From: an uncultured Nostocoides sp.
Lineage (GTDB): Bacteria; Actinomycetota; Actinomycetes; Actinomycetales; Dermatophilaceae
NCBI GenBank assembly: GCA_937873315.1
Contig: CALMQX010000002.1
Span: forward strand, 31,251-95,250
Direction: 5' to 3'
Length of the DNA: 64,000 nt
The position numbers were made by a program, and so were the translations under genes. Shown here one piece after another: positions 43,414-51,907 of this stretch. The notes below the pieces were generated by a model. It ran no database searches. It was not told the DNA's origin and worked only from the letters and a program-made list of their open reading frames with translations. Position 1 is the first letter of the stretch. Each line of letters opens with the position of its first letter.

Positions 43414-44189
43414 TCTGTCCTTCCGGTCATGAAAGCGCAGCCACTGACTACTGCGATGTCTGTGGCACCGCGCTCTCGCCTGCCCCGACGTCCGACGCGG
43501 CCTCGGCGGCCCCGGCCCATGACGCGCCTGAAGCCTCCGCGGAGTCGCCGGCCGTGACCCCGGCTGCCAGCGGTTCAGTGGGGACGTCATCCTCGGATTG
43601 CCCGCACTGCGGCGCGGGCAATCTGCCCGATGCGCTCTTCTGCGAAGCCTGCGGCTACGACTTCACCACCGGCGCGGTGCCCGCGAGCGAGCGGGTCGAG
43701 GCACTGCCCACGCCGGCCGAACTGGCCCCGCCCATTCCGGCCTCCGACATGTCTGCCGAGGCAGCGAACCCGGCACCGGAAAACCCAGAAGCCTGGGTTG
43801 CTGAGGTGTGGATCGACCCCCAGTGGTATGCGAGTCAGTCCAGCCCGGACCCGCTGCCATCGGCCGGCCCACCACGGGTCGTCCCACTGCGGCATACCTC
43901 GCTGCTCATCGGGCGGGCCTCGCAAAGCCGGGGCATCAATCCTGACGTGGACTGTGGCGTCGACAATGGCGTCTCTCGTCGGCACGCCCAACTGACCACG
44001 GATGGTTCGCGGTGGTGGATCGAGGACCTCGACTCATCCAATGGCACCTTCGTCTCCGATGTCGTCGGCGAGCTGCCGACCACCGAGATCGCGAGGCGGA
44101 CCAAGGTCGAGCTTGGCCCGGATACCCGGATCTTCCTGGGTTCCTGGACGCGCGTGGTCGTGCGTCGGGCAGACCCCGGCGAGCTGTGA
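43410..44189 (+). CDS. Zinc-ribbon FHA-domain protein
   Basis: This 259-residue protein has an N-terminal knuckle (Cys3, His7, Cys15, Cys18), a second ribbon (Cys64/67/78/81), a linker, and an FHA domain at about 160-255. LLIGRASQSRG, NGVSRRHAQL and WWIEDLDSSNGTFV are the phosphothreonine-binding loops. It is an analogue of GarA/OdhI, the FHA effector of PknG, but lacks their N-terminal TT phosphorylation motif. It is the last gene of the operon. Confidence 0.9.
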   Translation: MICPSGHESAATDYCDVCGTALSPAPTSDAASAAPAHDAPEASAESPAVTPAASGSVGTSSSDCPHCGAGNLPDALFCEACGYDFTTGAVPASERVEALPTPAELAPPIPASDMSAEAANPAPENPEAWVAEVWIDPQWYASQSSPDPLPSAGPPRVVPLRHTSLLIGRASQSRGINPDVDCGVDNGVSRRHAQLTTDGSRWWIEDLDSSNGTFVSDVVGELPTTEIARRTKVELGPDTRIFLGSWTRVVVRRADPGEL

Positions 44190-44191
44190 GC

Positions 44192-44223
44192 ATTCGCCGT
44201 CCACCGGTTGGTGGATGGCGAAT
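44192..44223 (+). terminator. Terminator hairpin after the signalling operon
   Basis: ATTCGCCGTCCACC and its complement (one mismatch) form a 14-bp stem with a GGTT loop, starting three bases after the FHA stop. There is no T-tract. It marks the operon's likely 3' end. Confidence 0.7.
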
Positions 44224-44273
44224 CCACCGGCCAGCGGTGCCGTCGTCGGCGAGGCCGGTCCACGATAGGAGCC

Positions 44274-45131
44274 ATGACGGCAATCACGGTCAGGGGACTA
44301 CGCAAGACGTATGCCGACAAGGCGGCGGTGGACAGCCTTGACTTGGATATTGGGGCCGGCGAGTGTTTTGCCCTGCTGGGGCCCAATGGCGCCGGAAAGA
44401 CCACCACGGTGGAGATCCTCGAGGGCTTCCGAGCTCGCGACGCCGGCGAGGTCTCGGTGCTGGGGGTGGACCCTGGCAGTGCAGGATTGGCCTGGCGGGA
44501 TCGGGTCGGGATCGTGTTGCAGTCCTCCACAGGCCTGGATCTGCTGACCCCCCGAGAGGTGCTGCGCAGCACGGCGAAGGCCTACCGGCGGCCGCGCGAC
44601 ATCGATGAGGTGATCGACGCCACCGGGCTCACCGAGAAGGCCGATGACCGGGTTGGCCGCCTCTCCGGTGGGCAACGTCGTCGCCTCGATGTGGCGCTGG
44701 GGATTATCGGTAGCCCGGAGGTGCTCTTCCTAGATGAACCGACCACCGGCTTCGACCCGCAAGCGCGCCGCGACTTCTGGAGCCTGATCTCCTCGCTGTC
44801 CTCCGATGGCACCACCGTCCTTCTGACGACCCATTACCTCGATGAGGCCGAGCATCTCGCGGACCGCGTCGGGGTCATTGCGGGTGGCCGGCTACTGGCC
44901 TTGGATACGCCGTCGGCGCTCGGCGGACGAAGCGAACACGAAGCCGTGGTCAGTTGGGACGAAGGCGGCGAGCGTCACCAGGTCAGCACCGCGACCCCGA
45001 CGGCAGAAGTGGCCCGGCTGGCCGAACGCCTCGGTGCTGAGGTGCCTGGACTCACCATCTCGCGGCCGTCCCTGGAGGACATCTACCTCTCCCTCATTGC
45101 CCCTCACCTCACCCAGGAGGTGGCCTCGTGA
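44274..45131 (+). CDS. ABC exporter ATP-binding protein (DrrA-like)
   Basis: This 285-residue ATPase has Walker A GPNGAGKTT near 37, the signature RLSGGQRRRLDVALG near 137 and Walker B EVLFLDEPTTGFDP near 158. A C-terminal extension is typical of DrrA-type drug or lipid exporters. It pairs with the permease encoded next (GTGA overlap). ATG 44274 follows a GGAGCC site. The substrate is unknown. Confidence 0.93.
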   Translation: MTAITVRGLRKTYADKAAVDSLDLDIGAGECFALLGPNGAGKTTTVEILEGFRARDAGEVSVLGVDPGSAGLAWRDRVGIVLQSSTGLDLLTPREVLRSTAKAYRRPRDIDEVIDATGLTEKADDRVGRLSGGQRRRLDVALGIIGSPEVLFLDEPTTGFDPQARRDFWSLISSLSSDGTTVLLTTHYLDEAEHLADRVGVIAGGRLLALDTPSALGGRSEHEAVVSWDEGGERHQVSTATPTAEVARLAERLGAEVPGLTISRPSLEDIYLSLIAPHLTQEVAS

Positions 45132-45922
45132 ACACGCTGAACCTCGGCCTCGATCGCGCCATTCTGGAGCTGCGCAAGTACTTCCGGGAGAAGGATCAGG
45201 TGTTCTTCTCCTTCCTCTTCCCGATCATGTTGTTGGTGCTCTTCTCCACGGTCTTTGGTGATCAATTCAAGGGCTCCGGGACCACTGCGGGCCAGTTCTT
45301 CCTCCCCGGGATGGTGTCAGCGGGCATTCTGCTGACGAGTTTCCAGAGCATGGCGCTGACCGTCGCCACCGAGCGTGACGACGGGACCTTGCGACGACTG
45401 CGAGGGACCCCGACTCCACCCACGGCCTACTTCCTGGGCAAGGTCGGGCTCGTCGCGGTGACCAGCCTGCTGCAGATGGCAGTCCTGTTGACCTTGGCGC
45501 ACTTTGCCTATGACGTGCCCATGCCGAACTCGGCCGCCCGCTGGGGCACCTTCTTGTGGGTCTTTGGGCTTGGGGTGTTCTGTGGCACGGTCCTGGGCAT
45601 CGCGTACAGCTCGCTGGCCACCTCTGCCCGCTCGGCCACCGCCGCCGTGATCGGACCGGTGATGATCTTGCAGTTCATCTCCGGCGTCTACTTCGCGTTC
45701 CGGGATATCCCCACCTGGTTGCAGCAGGTCGCTTCGGTCTTCCCGCTGAAGTGGGTGGCGCAGGGGATGCGATCGGTCTTCCTCCCCGAGTCGATGGCAT
45801 CCGAAGAGATGGCCGGGGTATGGGAGCTCGGCCGGGTAGCGCTGGTCTTGGGCGCTTGGGCCATCGCCGGGCTGGTGCTCTGCCTGACCACCTTCCGCTG
45901 GACCAAGCGCGGGAGCGACTGA
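45128..45922 (+). CDS. ABC-2 type exporter permease
   Basis: This 264-residue protein has six helices of the ABC-2 (DrrB) type. The opening segment is ELRKYFREKDQVFFSFLFPIMLL, the connecting loop is RDDGTLRRLRGTPTPPTAYFLGK, and the closing part includes GVYFAFRDIPTWLQ. It forms the channel for the DrrA-like ATPase. The GTG overlaps the ATPase stop. The two-component genes follow nine bases later. Confidence 0.92.
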   Translation: MNTLNLGLDRAILELRKYFREKDQVFFSFLFPIMLLVLFSTVFGDQFKGSGTTAGQFFLPGMVSAGILLTSFQSMALTVATERDDGTLRRLRGTPTPPTAYFLGKVGLVAVTSLLQMAVLLTLAHFAYDVPMPNSAARWGTFLWVFGLGVFCGTVLGIAYSSLATSARSATAAVIGPVMILQFISGVYFAFRDIPTWLQQVASVFPLKWVAQGMRSVFLPESMASEEMAGVWELGRVALVLGAWAIAGLVLCLTTFRWTKRGSD

Positions 45923-45931
45923 CCGGGAACA

Positions 45932-47155
45932 ATGGCGAGCATGTCTGACCCGGAGCTCTCCTCGGAGGTGCTGACCTCCCAGGGGGAGTTTGGCGAGATG
46001 TGGCGGCGCCAGCTCCCGTGGTGGCACGGCGTGTATGCCGTGGTCTGGCTGATCGCTCTCGTCGTGGTCTTCCTCGATGAGCCCGGGTCGCATGGCCGGC
46101 TGCCCGAAGTCCTGTGCGTGCTGGGCATGGGGGTGGCCTACGTTGTCCTGGGAGTGCGCGGCATTCGGCGTGAGGACACGCGCTGGAGCACGGCCTATCA
46201 CCTGGTGTCCTGGCTGCTCCTGATCGGGGCGCAGATCGCGAACCCGGGCACCGAATCCACCCTGCTCTTCTTCGTCCTGTTTCCGCAGCTGTGGTCGATG
46301 TTGCCCCGGTGGTGGGCCGTGCTGGGCACGGTGCTCGGGATCATGGCGTACAGCGCTGTCCGATGGGCGCTGGTGGATTTCGACCGCAGCGAGCTCCCGG
46401 ATCTGATCCTGAGTGCGGTGATCTCGATCGGGATCTCGCTCGGGCTGGGACTCTTCATTGATCGGATCGTTGATGAAGCGCGATCACGGGCGCGGGCCAT
46501 CGATGCGCTCCGGTCGGCCCAAGACCGACTCGTGGCGGCGGAGCGCGACCGAGGCGTTCACGAGGAGCGCGAGCGGCTTTCCCGCGAGATCCATGACACC
46601 CTCGCCCAGGGCTTCACTTCGGTGCTCACGCTGAGCCGGGCCACGTCCGCGGCGCTGACCAGAGGCGATCTTGACGCGGTGCGCGAACGCCTGGCTCTGA
46701 TCGAACAGACCGCCACGGACAATCTCAGCGAGGCGCGCCTCATCGTGGCCGAGTTGACCCCCGGACATCTGCAGTCTCGGACCTTGGTTGAGGCCCTGCA
46801 ACGGCTGGCCGGGTCCATGGAAGCAGAGTCGGGGATGACCGTCGAGCTGGCGGTCGCCGGTGACCCGGTCCCGCTGGGTGCCAGCGCGGAGATTGTGCTC
46901 CTGCGCACGGCCCAGGAGGCGCTCTCCAACGTGCGGCGGCATGCCGAAGCACGGCATACCCGCGTGGACCTGGCGTATGCCGCGCCGTCGGTGACCCTGA
47001 CGGTGACCGACGACGGTGTGGGGCTCCACGAGGAGGCGACCCCGGGCTTCGGCCTTGATGGGCTGCGGGCCCGGGTCGCTGAGCTAGGCGGGGAGGTCGA
47101 GGTCGGTGCTTCGATCGGCGGCGGGACCACGTTGCGGGTCGAGGTTCCCCGATGA
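45932..47155 (+). CDS. NarL-type sensor histidine kinase
   Basis: This 407-residue protein has five or six helices in the first 190 residues, then a HisKA_3 segment with SREIHDTLAQGFTSVLTLSR (phospho-His near 217). An HATPase domain follows (DDGVGLHEE, GFGLDGLRARVAELGG). It probably senses a membrane or drug signal and acts on the response regulator encoded next (4-base overlap). The ABC-2 exporter in front is a likely target, a common drug-response layout. Confidence 0.93.
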   Translation: MASMSDPELSSEVLTSQGEFGEMWRRQLPWWHGVYAVVWLIALVVVFLDEPGSHGRLPEVLCVLGMGVAYVVLGVRGIRREDTRWSTAYHLVSWLLLIGAQIANPGTESTLLFFVLFPQLWSMLPRWWAVLGTVLGIMAYSAVRWALVDFDRSELPDLILSAVISIGISLGLGLFIDRIVDEARSRARAIDALRSAQDRLVAAERDRGVHEERERLSREIHDTLAQGFTSVLTLSRATSAALTRGDLDAVRERLALIEQTATDNLSEARLIVAELTPGHLQSRTLVEALQRLAGSMEAESGMTVELAVAGDPVPLGASAEIVLLRTAQEALSNVRRHAEARHTRVDLAYAAPSVTLTVTDDGVGLHEEATPGFGLDGLRARVAELGGEVEVGASIGGGTTLRVEVPR

Positions 47156-47787
47156 CCGAGGTCATCCGCCTGCTGGTGGTCGACGACCACCCGGTGGTCC
47201 GCGCTGGCATGGTGGCCATGCTCTCCGAGGAAGAGGGCCTGGAGGTGGTCGGTCAGGCCGCCAATGGCGCCGAGGCATTGGCCTTTGCTCGGGAATTGGA
47301 TCCGGACGTGGTCCTGATGGACTTGCGGATGCCGGTCATGGACGGGGCGGAGGCGACCGCCCGGCTGCGCGCTTCCGGCACCCGGGCCGAGGTGCTGGTC
47401 CTCACGACCTATGACACCGATGCCGACATCGTGCGGGCCGTGGAGGCCGGGGCCCGGGGCTACCTGCTCAAGGACTCACCGCCACGGGCGCTGGCCCAGG
47501 CCATTCGCCGAGCCGCTGCGGGTGAGACCGTGTTGGCCGCTCAGGTCGCGGCCCGGCTTGCCGATCGCTTGCGTTCCCCGCAGCCCGCCGAGCTCACCAG
47601 TCGTGAACGAGAGGTGCTGGCGCTGGTGTCGCGCGGGCTGTCCAACCCGGAGATCGGGCGCGAACTGCACATCGGGGAAGCCACCGTGAAGACCCACCTG
47701 CTGCGCGCCTTCGCCAAACTGGGGGTCGATGACCGCACCGCAGCCGTCACGGCCGCGTACCGGCTCGGGCTACTCGATCTTGGCTGA
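47152..47787 (+). CDS. NarL/LuxR-family response regulator
   Basis: This 211-residue protein has a receiver domain (Asp57 in VVLMDLRMP; DDHP acid pair at 11-14; Lys in GYLLKDSPP) and a LuxR HTH from about 145 (LTSREREVLALVSRGLSNPEIGRELHI). It is coupled to the kinase by four bases. Its last 18 bases overlap the DedA gene on the other strand. Confidence 0.94.
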   Translation: MTEVIRLLVVDDHPVVRAGMVAMLSEEEGLEVVGQAANGAEALAFARELDPDVVLMDLRMPVMDGAEATARLRASGTRAEVLVLTTYDTDADIVRAVEAGARGYLLKDSPPRALAQAIRRAAAGETVLAAQVAARLADRLRSPQPAELTSREREVLALVSRGLSNPEIGRELHIGEATVKTHLLRAFAKLGVDDRTAAVTAAYRLGLLDLG

Positions 47788-48441
47788 GTCGGCCTGCGCC
47801 AACTCCGAGGCGCTGCTTGCGGCCGCACGGCGGTGCCGCCACCACTCCACGACCATCGGCAGCACCGACACCGCCACGATGAGCAGCAGCGCTGCTTCGA
47901 GGTGGTCATGGATGAACTGAACGCCACCCAGGGCATAGCCCAGCAGGGTCAGACCAGTGGCCCATAGGACTGCCCCCACCCCGCTCCAGAGGAAGAAGTG
48001 GCGGCGGTCCATCCGGGAGACGCCAGCGACCACCGTGATGAAGGTGCGCACGATCGGCACGAACCGGCCGAGCACCAGCGCCTTGGCGCCATGCTTGTCG
48101 AAGAAGGCATGGGTCTGATCGAAGTTCCGCTTGTTGATGAACCGACCTTGGCGCTCGTACAGGGGCGCGCCGATGGCGCGACCGATCTCGTACCCCACGA
48201 CATTGCCGAGGAAGGCGGCCGCGCTGAGGATCAGGCAGGCCGTGACCAGGTTGATGCCCAGGTCGCCGCGGGCGATGAAGAGCCCCACCGAGAAGAGCAG
48301 CGAGTCTCCGGGCAGGATCGGGAAGAGCAGGCCGCATTCGATGAAAACGATCGTCACCGACACCCAGAAGAACTGGGCGCCGAAGCGCTCGAGCAGCCAT
48401 TGCGGGTCCATCCAGTCGGGACCAAGGGTGGGCATCATCAC
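47770..48441 (-). CDS. DedA-family membrane protein
   Basis: This 223-residue protein belongs to the DedA/SNARE-associated family. It has the FIECGLLFPILPGDSLLFSVG segment near residue 33, the E-x-G-R motif YEIGRAIG and the FDKHGAKALVLGRFVPIVRTF motif near 113. These proteins are lipid scramblases/flippases acting on undecaprenyl phosphate or phosphatidylethanolamine in other bacteria. It converges on the response regulator. Confidence 0.93.
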   Translation of the reverse strand: MMMPTLGPDWMDPQWLLERFGAQFFWVSVTIVFIECGLLFPILPGDSLLFSVGLFIARGDLGINLVTACLILSAAAFLGNVVGYEIGRAIGAPLYERQGRFINKRNFDQTHAFFDKHGAKALVLGRFVPIVRTFITVVAGVSRMDRRHFFLWSGVGAVLWATGLTLLGYALGGVQFIHDHLEAALLLIVAVSVLPMVVEWWRHRRAAASSASELAQADSAKIE

Positions 48442-48511
48442 CGGTCCAGGGTATGTCCTGAGGCTGGGAGCGGCCTGTCACCATGCCATGCCTACGTCTA
48501 GAGTGCCGGTC

Positions 48512-49372
48512 ATGACTCGTCTGCACGCTCCCCTCGCAGTACTCGCCCTGACCGCCTCGCTGGGCTTGGCAGCCTGTGGCTCACCAACCGATACCCCGTC
48601 GGCCTCCGGCTCCGGCCCGGCGGCCTGCGCCAAGGACTCGCTGGCAACCGTGACCAAGGGCAAGCTCACCATTGGCACCGACAAGCCGGCCTATCCGCCG
48701 TGGTTCGTCGACGATTCCCCCGCCAATGGCAAGGGCTACGAGTCCGCGGTGGCCTATGCGGTGGCCGAGAAGATGGGCTTCGCCCAGGCCGATGTCACCT
48801 GGGTTGTGGTTCCCTTCGATGCCGCCATCGCCCCCGGCAAGAAGGCCTTCGACCTGGACTTCAATCAGGTCTCGATCAGTGACGAACGCAAGAATGCCGT
48901 CGACTTCTCCTCCGGGTACTACGACGTCCGGCAGACCGTCATCTCCTACAAGGGCAGCCCGATCGACGGCAAGACCACGGTCGCGGACCTGGCGGGGGCC
49001 AAGCTCGGCGCTCAGGTGGGGACGACCTCCTATGACGCCATCGAGCAGCAGATCAAGCCCTCGACCAAGCCGATGGTCTACAACTCCAATGACCTTGCGG
49101 TGCAGGCCCTGAAGAACAAGCAGATCGATGGCATCGTCGTTGACCTCCCGACCGCCTTCTATATGACCGCTGCTCAACTCGACAATGGCGTTATCGTCGG
49201 CCAGTTGCCTGCCGCGAGCAGCTCGGTCGAGCAGTTCGGCGCGGTCCTGGACAAGGGCTCAGCCCTCACCTCATGTGTGACCAGCGCCGTTGATGCCTTG
49301 CGCGACGGCGGAGTCCTCAAGCAGCTCGCCGATACCTGGCTGGCCGGCCAGGGCGCCCCTGAACTGAAGTAA
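48512..49372 (+). CDS. Polar amino-acid ABC transporter substrate-binding lipoprotein
   Basis: This 286-residue protein has a signal peptide with lipobox LAAC (Cys near 21), then a type-3 binding fold: GKLTIGTDKPAYPPWFVDD, DFNQVSISDERKNAVDFSSGYYD and AQVGTTSYDAIE. It delivers an amino acid or related cation to the permease and ATPase that follow. ATG 48512 is the only start giving the signal peptide. This is a true import system, unlike the lone GlnH-like sensor at 36.5 kb. Confidence 0.93.
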   Translation: MTRLHAPLAVLALTASLGLAACGSPTDTPSASGSGPAACAKDSLATVTKGKLTIGTDKPAYPPWFVDDSPANGKGYESAVAYAVAEKMGFAQADVTWVVVPFDAAIAPGKKAFDLDFNQVSISDERKNAVDFSSGYYDVRQTVISYKGSPIDGKTTVADLAGAKLGAQVGTTSYDAIEQQIKPSTKPMVYNSNDLAVQALKNKQIDGIVVDLPTAFYMTAAQLDNGVIVGQLPAASSSVEQFGAVLDKGSALTSCVTSAVDALRDGGVLKQLADTWLAGQGAPELK

Positions 49373-49395
49373 GTTCCGCGACAACGCCTTTTCCG

Positions 49396-50250
49396 ATGCC
49401 GACCGACGCCTGGGTGCCGTCCGCTCGCGAAGTCGAGCGGACGGCATACCGCCGTCAGCGGACTCGCCGCTCGGTCGCGATTGCCGTGGCCAGCAGCGTG
49501 CTGGTCTTTGGTGGGCTCGGCGCGGCGATCGTGAGCTCACCAGGGTGGCCGCGGGTGCGCGCGACCTATCTGAACTGGGATAAGGCGGTCGACTCCTTCC
49601 CGGCCGTGCTGGAGGGACTCTGGCTCAACATCCGGGTGGCCCTGCTGTGCGCGGTCCTGATCGGGATCTTGGGACTGGTGATCGCTGTCGTTCGGACCTT
49701 GAAGGGGGCGGTCTTCTTCCCACTGCGAGTTTTGGCGACCGGCTTTGTCGACCTCTTCCGCGGACTGCCACTCCTGCTCGTGCTGCTGCTCCTTGGTTTC
49801 GGAGCTCCGGCTCTGCGGTTGTCGGGTCTGCCCGACAGCGTGCTCTTCTGGGGATGCACCGCCCTGGTGCTCTCCTATTCGGCCTATGTCGCCGAGGTCT
49901 TCCGCGCGGGCATTGAATCGATCCACCCCTCGCAGCGGGCGGCGGCCCGATCGCTCGGCCTGAGTTACACACAGTCGCTACGCCACGTGGTCCTGCCGCA
50001 GGCCGTGCGCCGCGTGCTGCCCGCGCTGATGAATGACCTGGTCTCCCTCCAGAAAGACTCGGGGTTGATTTCGGTCCTGGGCATCATTGATGCCATCCGG
50101 GCCGCGCAGATCGAGACCGCGCGGGACTTCAACTACACGCCCTATGTCGTAGCGGGCTTCCTCTTCGTCGCGTTGACGGTACCGATGGCCAGGTTCACGG
50201 ATTGGTATGCCCGCAAGAAGGGCTATTCGACGGCAGGGGGGCACCTGTGA
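49396..50250 (+). CDS. Amino-acid ABC transporter permease
   Basis: This 284-residue protein has five or six helices with the His/Glu/Gln-type permease motif (FRGLPLLLVLLLL, and the EAA loop YVAEVFRAGIESIHPSQRAAARSLG). About 45 residues precede the first helix. It forms the channel. It starts 23 bases after the binding protein and its stop overlaps the ATPase GTG. Confidence 0.93.
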   Translation: MPTDAWVPSAREVERTAYRRQRTRRSVAIAVASSVLVFGGLGAAIVSSPGWPRVRATYLNWDKAVDSFPAVLEGLWLNIRVALLCAVLIGILGLVIAVVRTLKGAVFFPLRVLATGFVDLFRGLPLLLVLLLLGFGAPALRLSGLPDSVLFWGCTALVLSYSAYVAEVFRAGIESIHPSQRAAARSLGLSYTQSLRHVVLPQAVRRVLPALMNDLVSLQKDSGLISVLGIIDAIRAAQIETARDFNYTPYVVAGFLFVALTVPMARFTDWYARKKGYSTAGGHL

Positions 50251-50987
50251 CCGCCGTGCTGGAGATCGACGGACTGCGCAAGGCCTTTGGCTCGCACGTG
50301 GTCCTGCGCCAGATCGATCTGACCGTCGCCAAGGGTGAGTGCGTCGTGCTCATCGGCGCCTCCGGCTCCGGCAAGTCCACCTTGCTGCGGTGCGTCAACC
50401 TGCTCGAAGACGTGGATGATGGCGTCATTCGGCTGGAGGGCGCCGAAATCACCGATCCCAGTGTCGATGTCGACGCCATCCGGGCGCGCATCGGTGTGGT
50501 CTTCCAGGCGTACAACCTCTTTCCGCATATGTCCGTGCTCGACAATGTGACCTTGGCGCCTCGCCGGGTTCACGGCATACCCAGGGATGAAGCCGAGCCT
50601 GCAGCCATGGCCATGTTGGAGCGAGTGGGCCTGCGCGACAAGGCGACAGCGCATCCGGATGCGCTGTCCGGGGGTCAGCAGCAGCGGGTCGCGATCGCCC
50701 GCGCCCTCGTCAACGACCCCACGCTGATGCTGCTGGACGAGGTGACCTCGGCGCTCGACCCCGAGCTTGTGGGCGAAGTGCTCGACCTGCTGCGGGAACT
50801 GAAGGCCGAGGGAATGACGATGATCCTCAACACCCATGAGATGGGCTTTGCCAGGGATGTGGCCGACACCGTCTGCTTCCTCCACGACGGGGTGATCTAC
50901 GAACAGGGCTCGCCGGCAGCCGTTCTGGACGACCCCGAAAAGGAACGCACCAAACGCTTCCTTGCTCGGGTCCGTGCCGATGGCTGA
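50247..50987 (+). CDS. Amino-acid ABC transporter ATP-binding protein (GlnQ-like)
   Basis: This 246-residue ATPase has Walker A GASGSGKST near 37, signature LSGGQQQRVAIARAL near 142 and Walker B LMLLDEVTSALDPE near 163, plus the switch NTHEMGF. It resembles GlnQ/HisP and completes the importer. GTG at 50247 is coupled to the permease. The methyltransferase ATG lies within its last codons. Confidence 0.95.
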   Translation: MTAVLEIDGLRKAFGSHVVLRQIDLTVAKGECVVLIGASGSGKSTLLRCVNLLEDVDDGVIRLEGAEITDPSVDVDAIRARIGVVFQAYNLFPHMSVLDNVTLAPRRVHGIPRDEAEPAAMAMLERVGLRDKATAHPDALSGGQQQRVAIARALVNDPTLMLLDEVTSALDPELVGEVLDLLRELKAEGMTMILNTHEMGFARDVADTVCFLHDGVIYEQGSPAAVLDDPEKERTKRFLARVRADG

Positions 50988-51579
50988 CGAGGTCGGCGTC
51001 GGTCCCTGGCGGGGGGAGTGGCCGGTGGCGGATCATTACGATCCGGAGTTGCTCCGCGAGGGCGACCGGCGCAATGTCGAGGACCGTTTCCGATATTGGA
51101 CGATGACGGCCATCGTGGCCGAGTTGGACCGTTCACGGAGCGGGCTGCACGTGGCCATCGAGAACTGGGAACACGACTTCAACATCGGCTCCATCGTGCG
51201 CACCGCCAATGCCTTCAATGTCGCGGCTTTTCACATCGTGGGGCGGCGGCGCTGGAACCGACGCGGCGCCATGGTGACCGATCGCTATCAGCACGAATTC
51301 CATCACCAGGATGCGGACGGACTCGCTTCCTGGGCCGCCGATCGCGGGCTGCCGCTGGTCGGGGTGGACAACATCCCGGGCTCAGTGGCCATCGAAGGGC
51401 TGGCCCTGCCGGCGCCCTGCGTCCTGGTCCTCGGGCAGGAGGGGCCGGGCCTGAGCGCGGCGATGCGGGCGGTCTGTTCGCCGGTCGTGCACATTACTCA
51501 GCATGGGTCCACGCGGTCGATGAATGCCGGTGCCGCGGCAGCCATCGCGATCTACGAGTGGACTCGGCAGCATGGATGA
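50980..51579 (+). CDS. TrmH/SpoU-family RNA 2'-O-methyltransferase
   Basis: This 199-residue SPOUT enzyme has the three SpoU motifs: HDFNIGSIVRTANAF near 64, CVLVLGQEGPGLS near 150 and STRSMNAGAAAAIAIYEW near 175. The last lacks the usual SLNVSVA wording but keeps the knot. It methylates a tRNA or rRNA ribose. ATG 50980 overlaps the ATPase gene by 8 bases. It shares a transcript with the alkyltransferase-like gene. Confidence 0.88.
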   Translation: MADEVGVGPWRGEWPVADHYDPELLREGDRRNVEDRFRYWTMTAIVAELDRSRSGLHVAIENWEHDFNIGSIVRTANAFNVAAFHIVGRRRWNRRGAMVTDRYQHEFHHQDADGLASWAADRGLPLVGVDNIPGSVAIEGLALPAPCVLVLGQEGPGLSAAMRAVCSPVVHITQHGSTRSMNAGAAAAIAIYEWTRQHG

Positions 51580-51907
51580 CCTGGTCGTCGAGAGAGTACT
51601 GGTCGCGGTCGAGCAGGTGCCCCGGGGGCGGGTGGTCTCCTATGGCGATATCGCGGCCCTCGTGGGAATCGGCCCCCGGCAGGTGGGGGCGGTGCTGGCG
51701 ACCTGGGGAGGCAATGTCACCTGGTGGCGCGTGACCAATGCGGCGGGTGACCTACCGGACCATCTGCTCAACACGGCATTCGCGCACTGGGCTGCGGAGG
51801 GCATCACGATCAAGCCGAGCCGCCGGGGGTGCCGGATCGCCGCGCACCGGGCCGATCTGGTGGCCTGGGCGCGGGACTACGCGAAGCGGTCAGTCGCCCT
51901 GAACTGA
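51572..51907 (+). CDS. Alkyltransferase-like protein (ATL), MGMT family without catalytic Cys
   Basis: This 111-residue protein has the C-terminal MGMT DNA-binding fold (VPRGRVVSYGDIAALVG, GPRQVGAVLA). The active-site PCHR is replaced by a TWWRV sequence, so it cannot accept an alkyl group. ATL proteins flag O6-alkylguanine for nucleotide excision repair. ATG 51572 overlaps the methyltransferase stop; the last 18 bases overlap the acyltransferase gene. Confidence 0.9.
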   Translation: MDDLVVERVLVAVEQVPRGRVVSYGDIAALVGIGPRQVGAVLATWGGNVTWWRVTNAAGDLPDHLLNTAFAHWAAEGITIKPSRRGCRIAAHRADLVAWARDYAKRSVALN

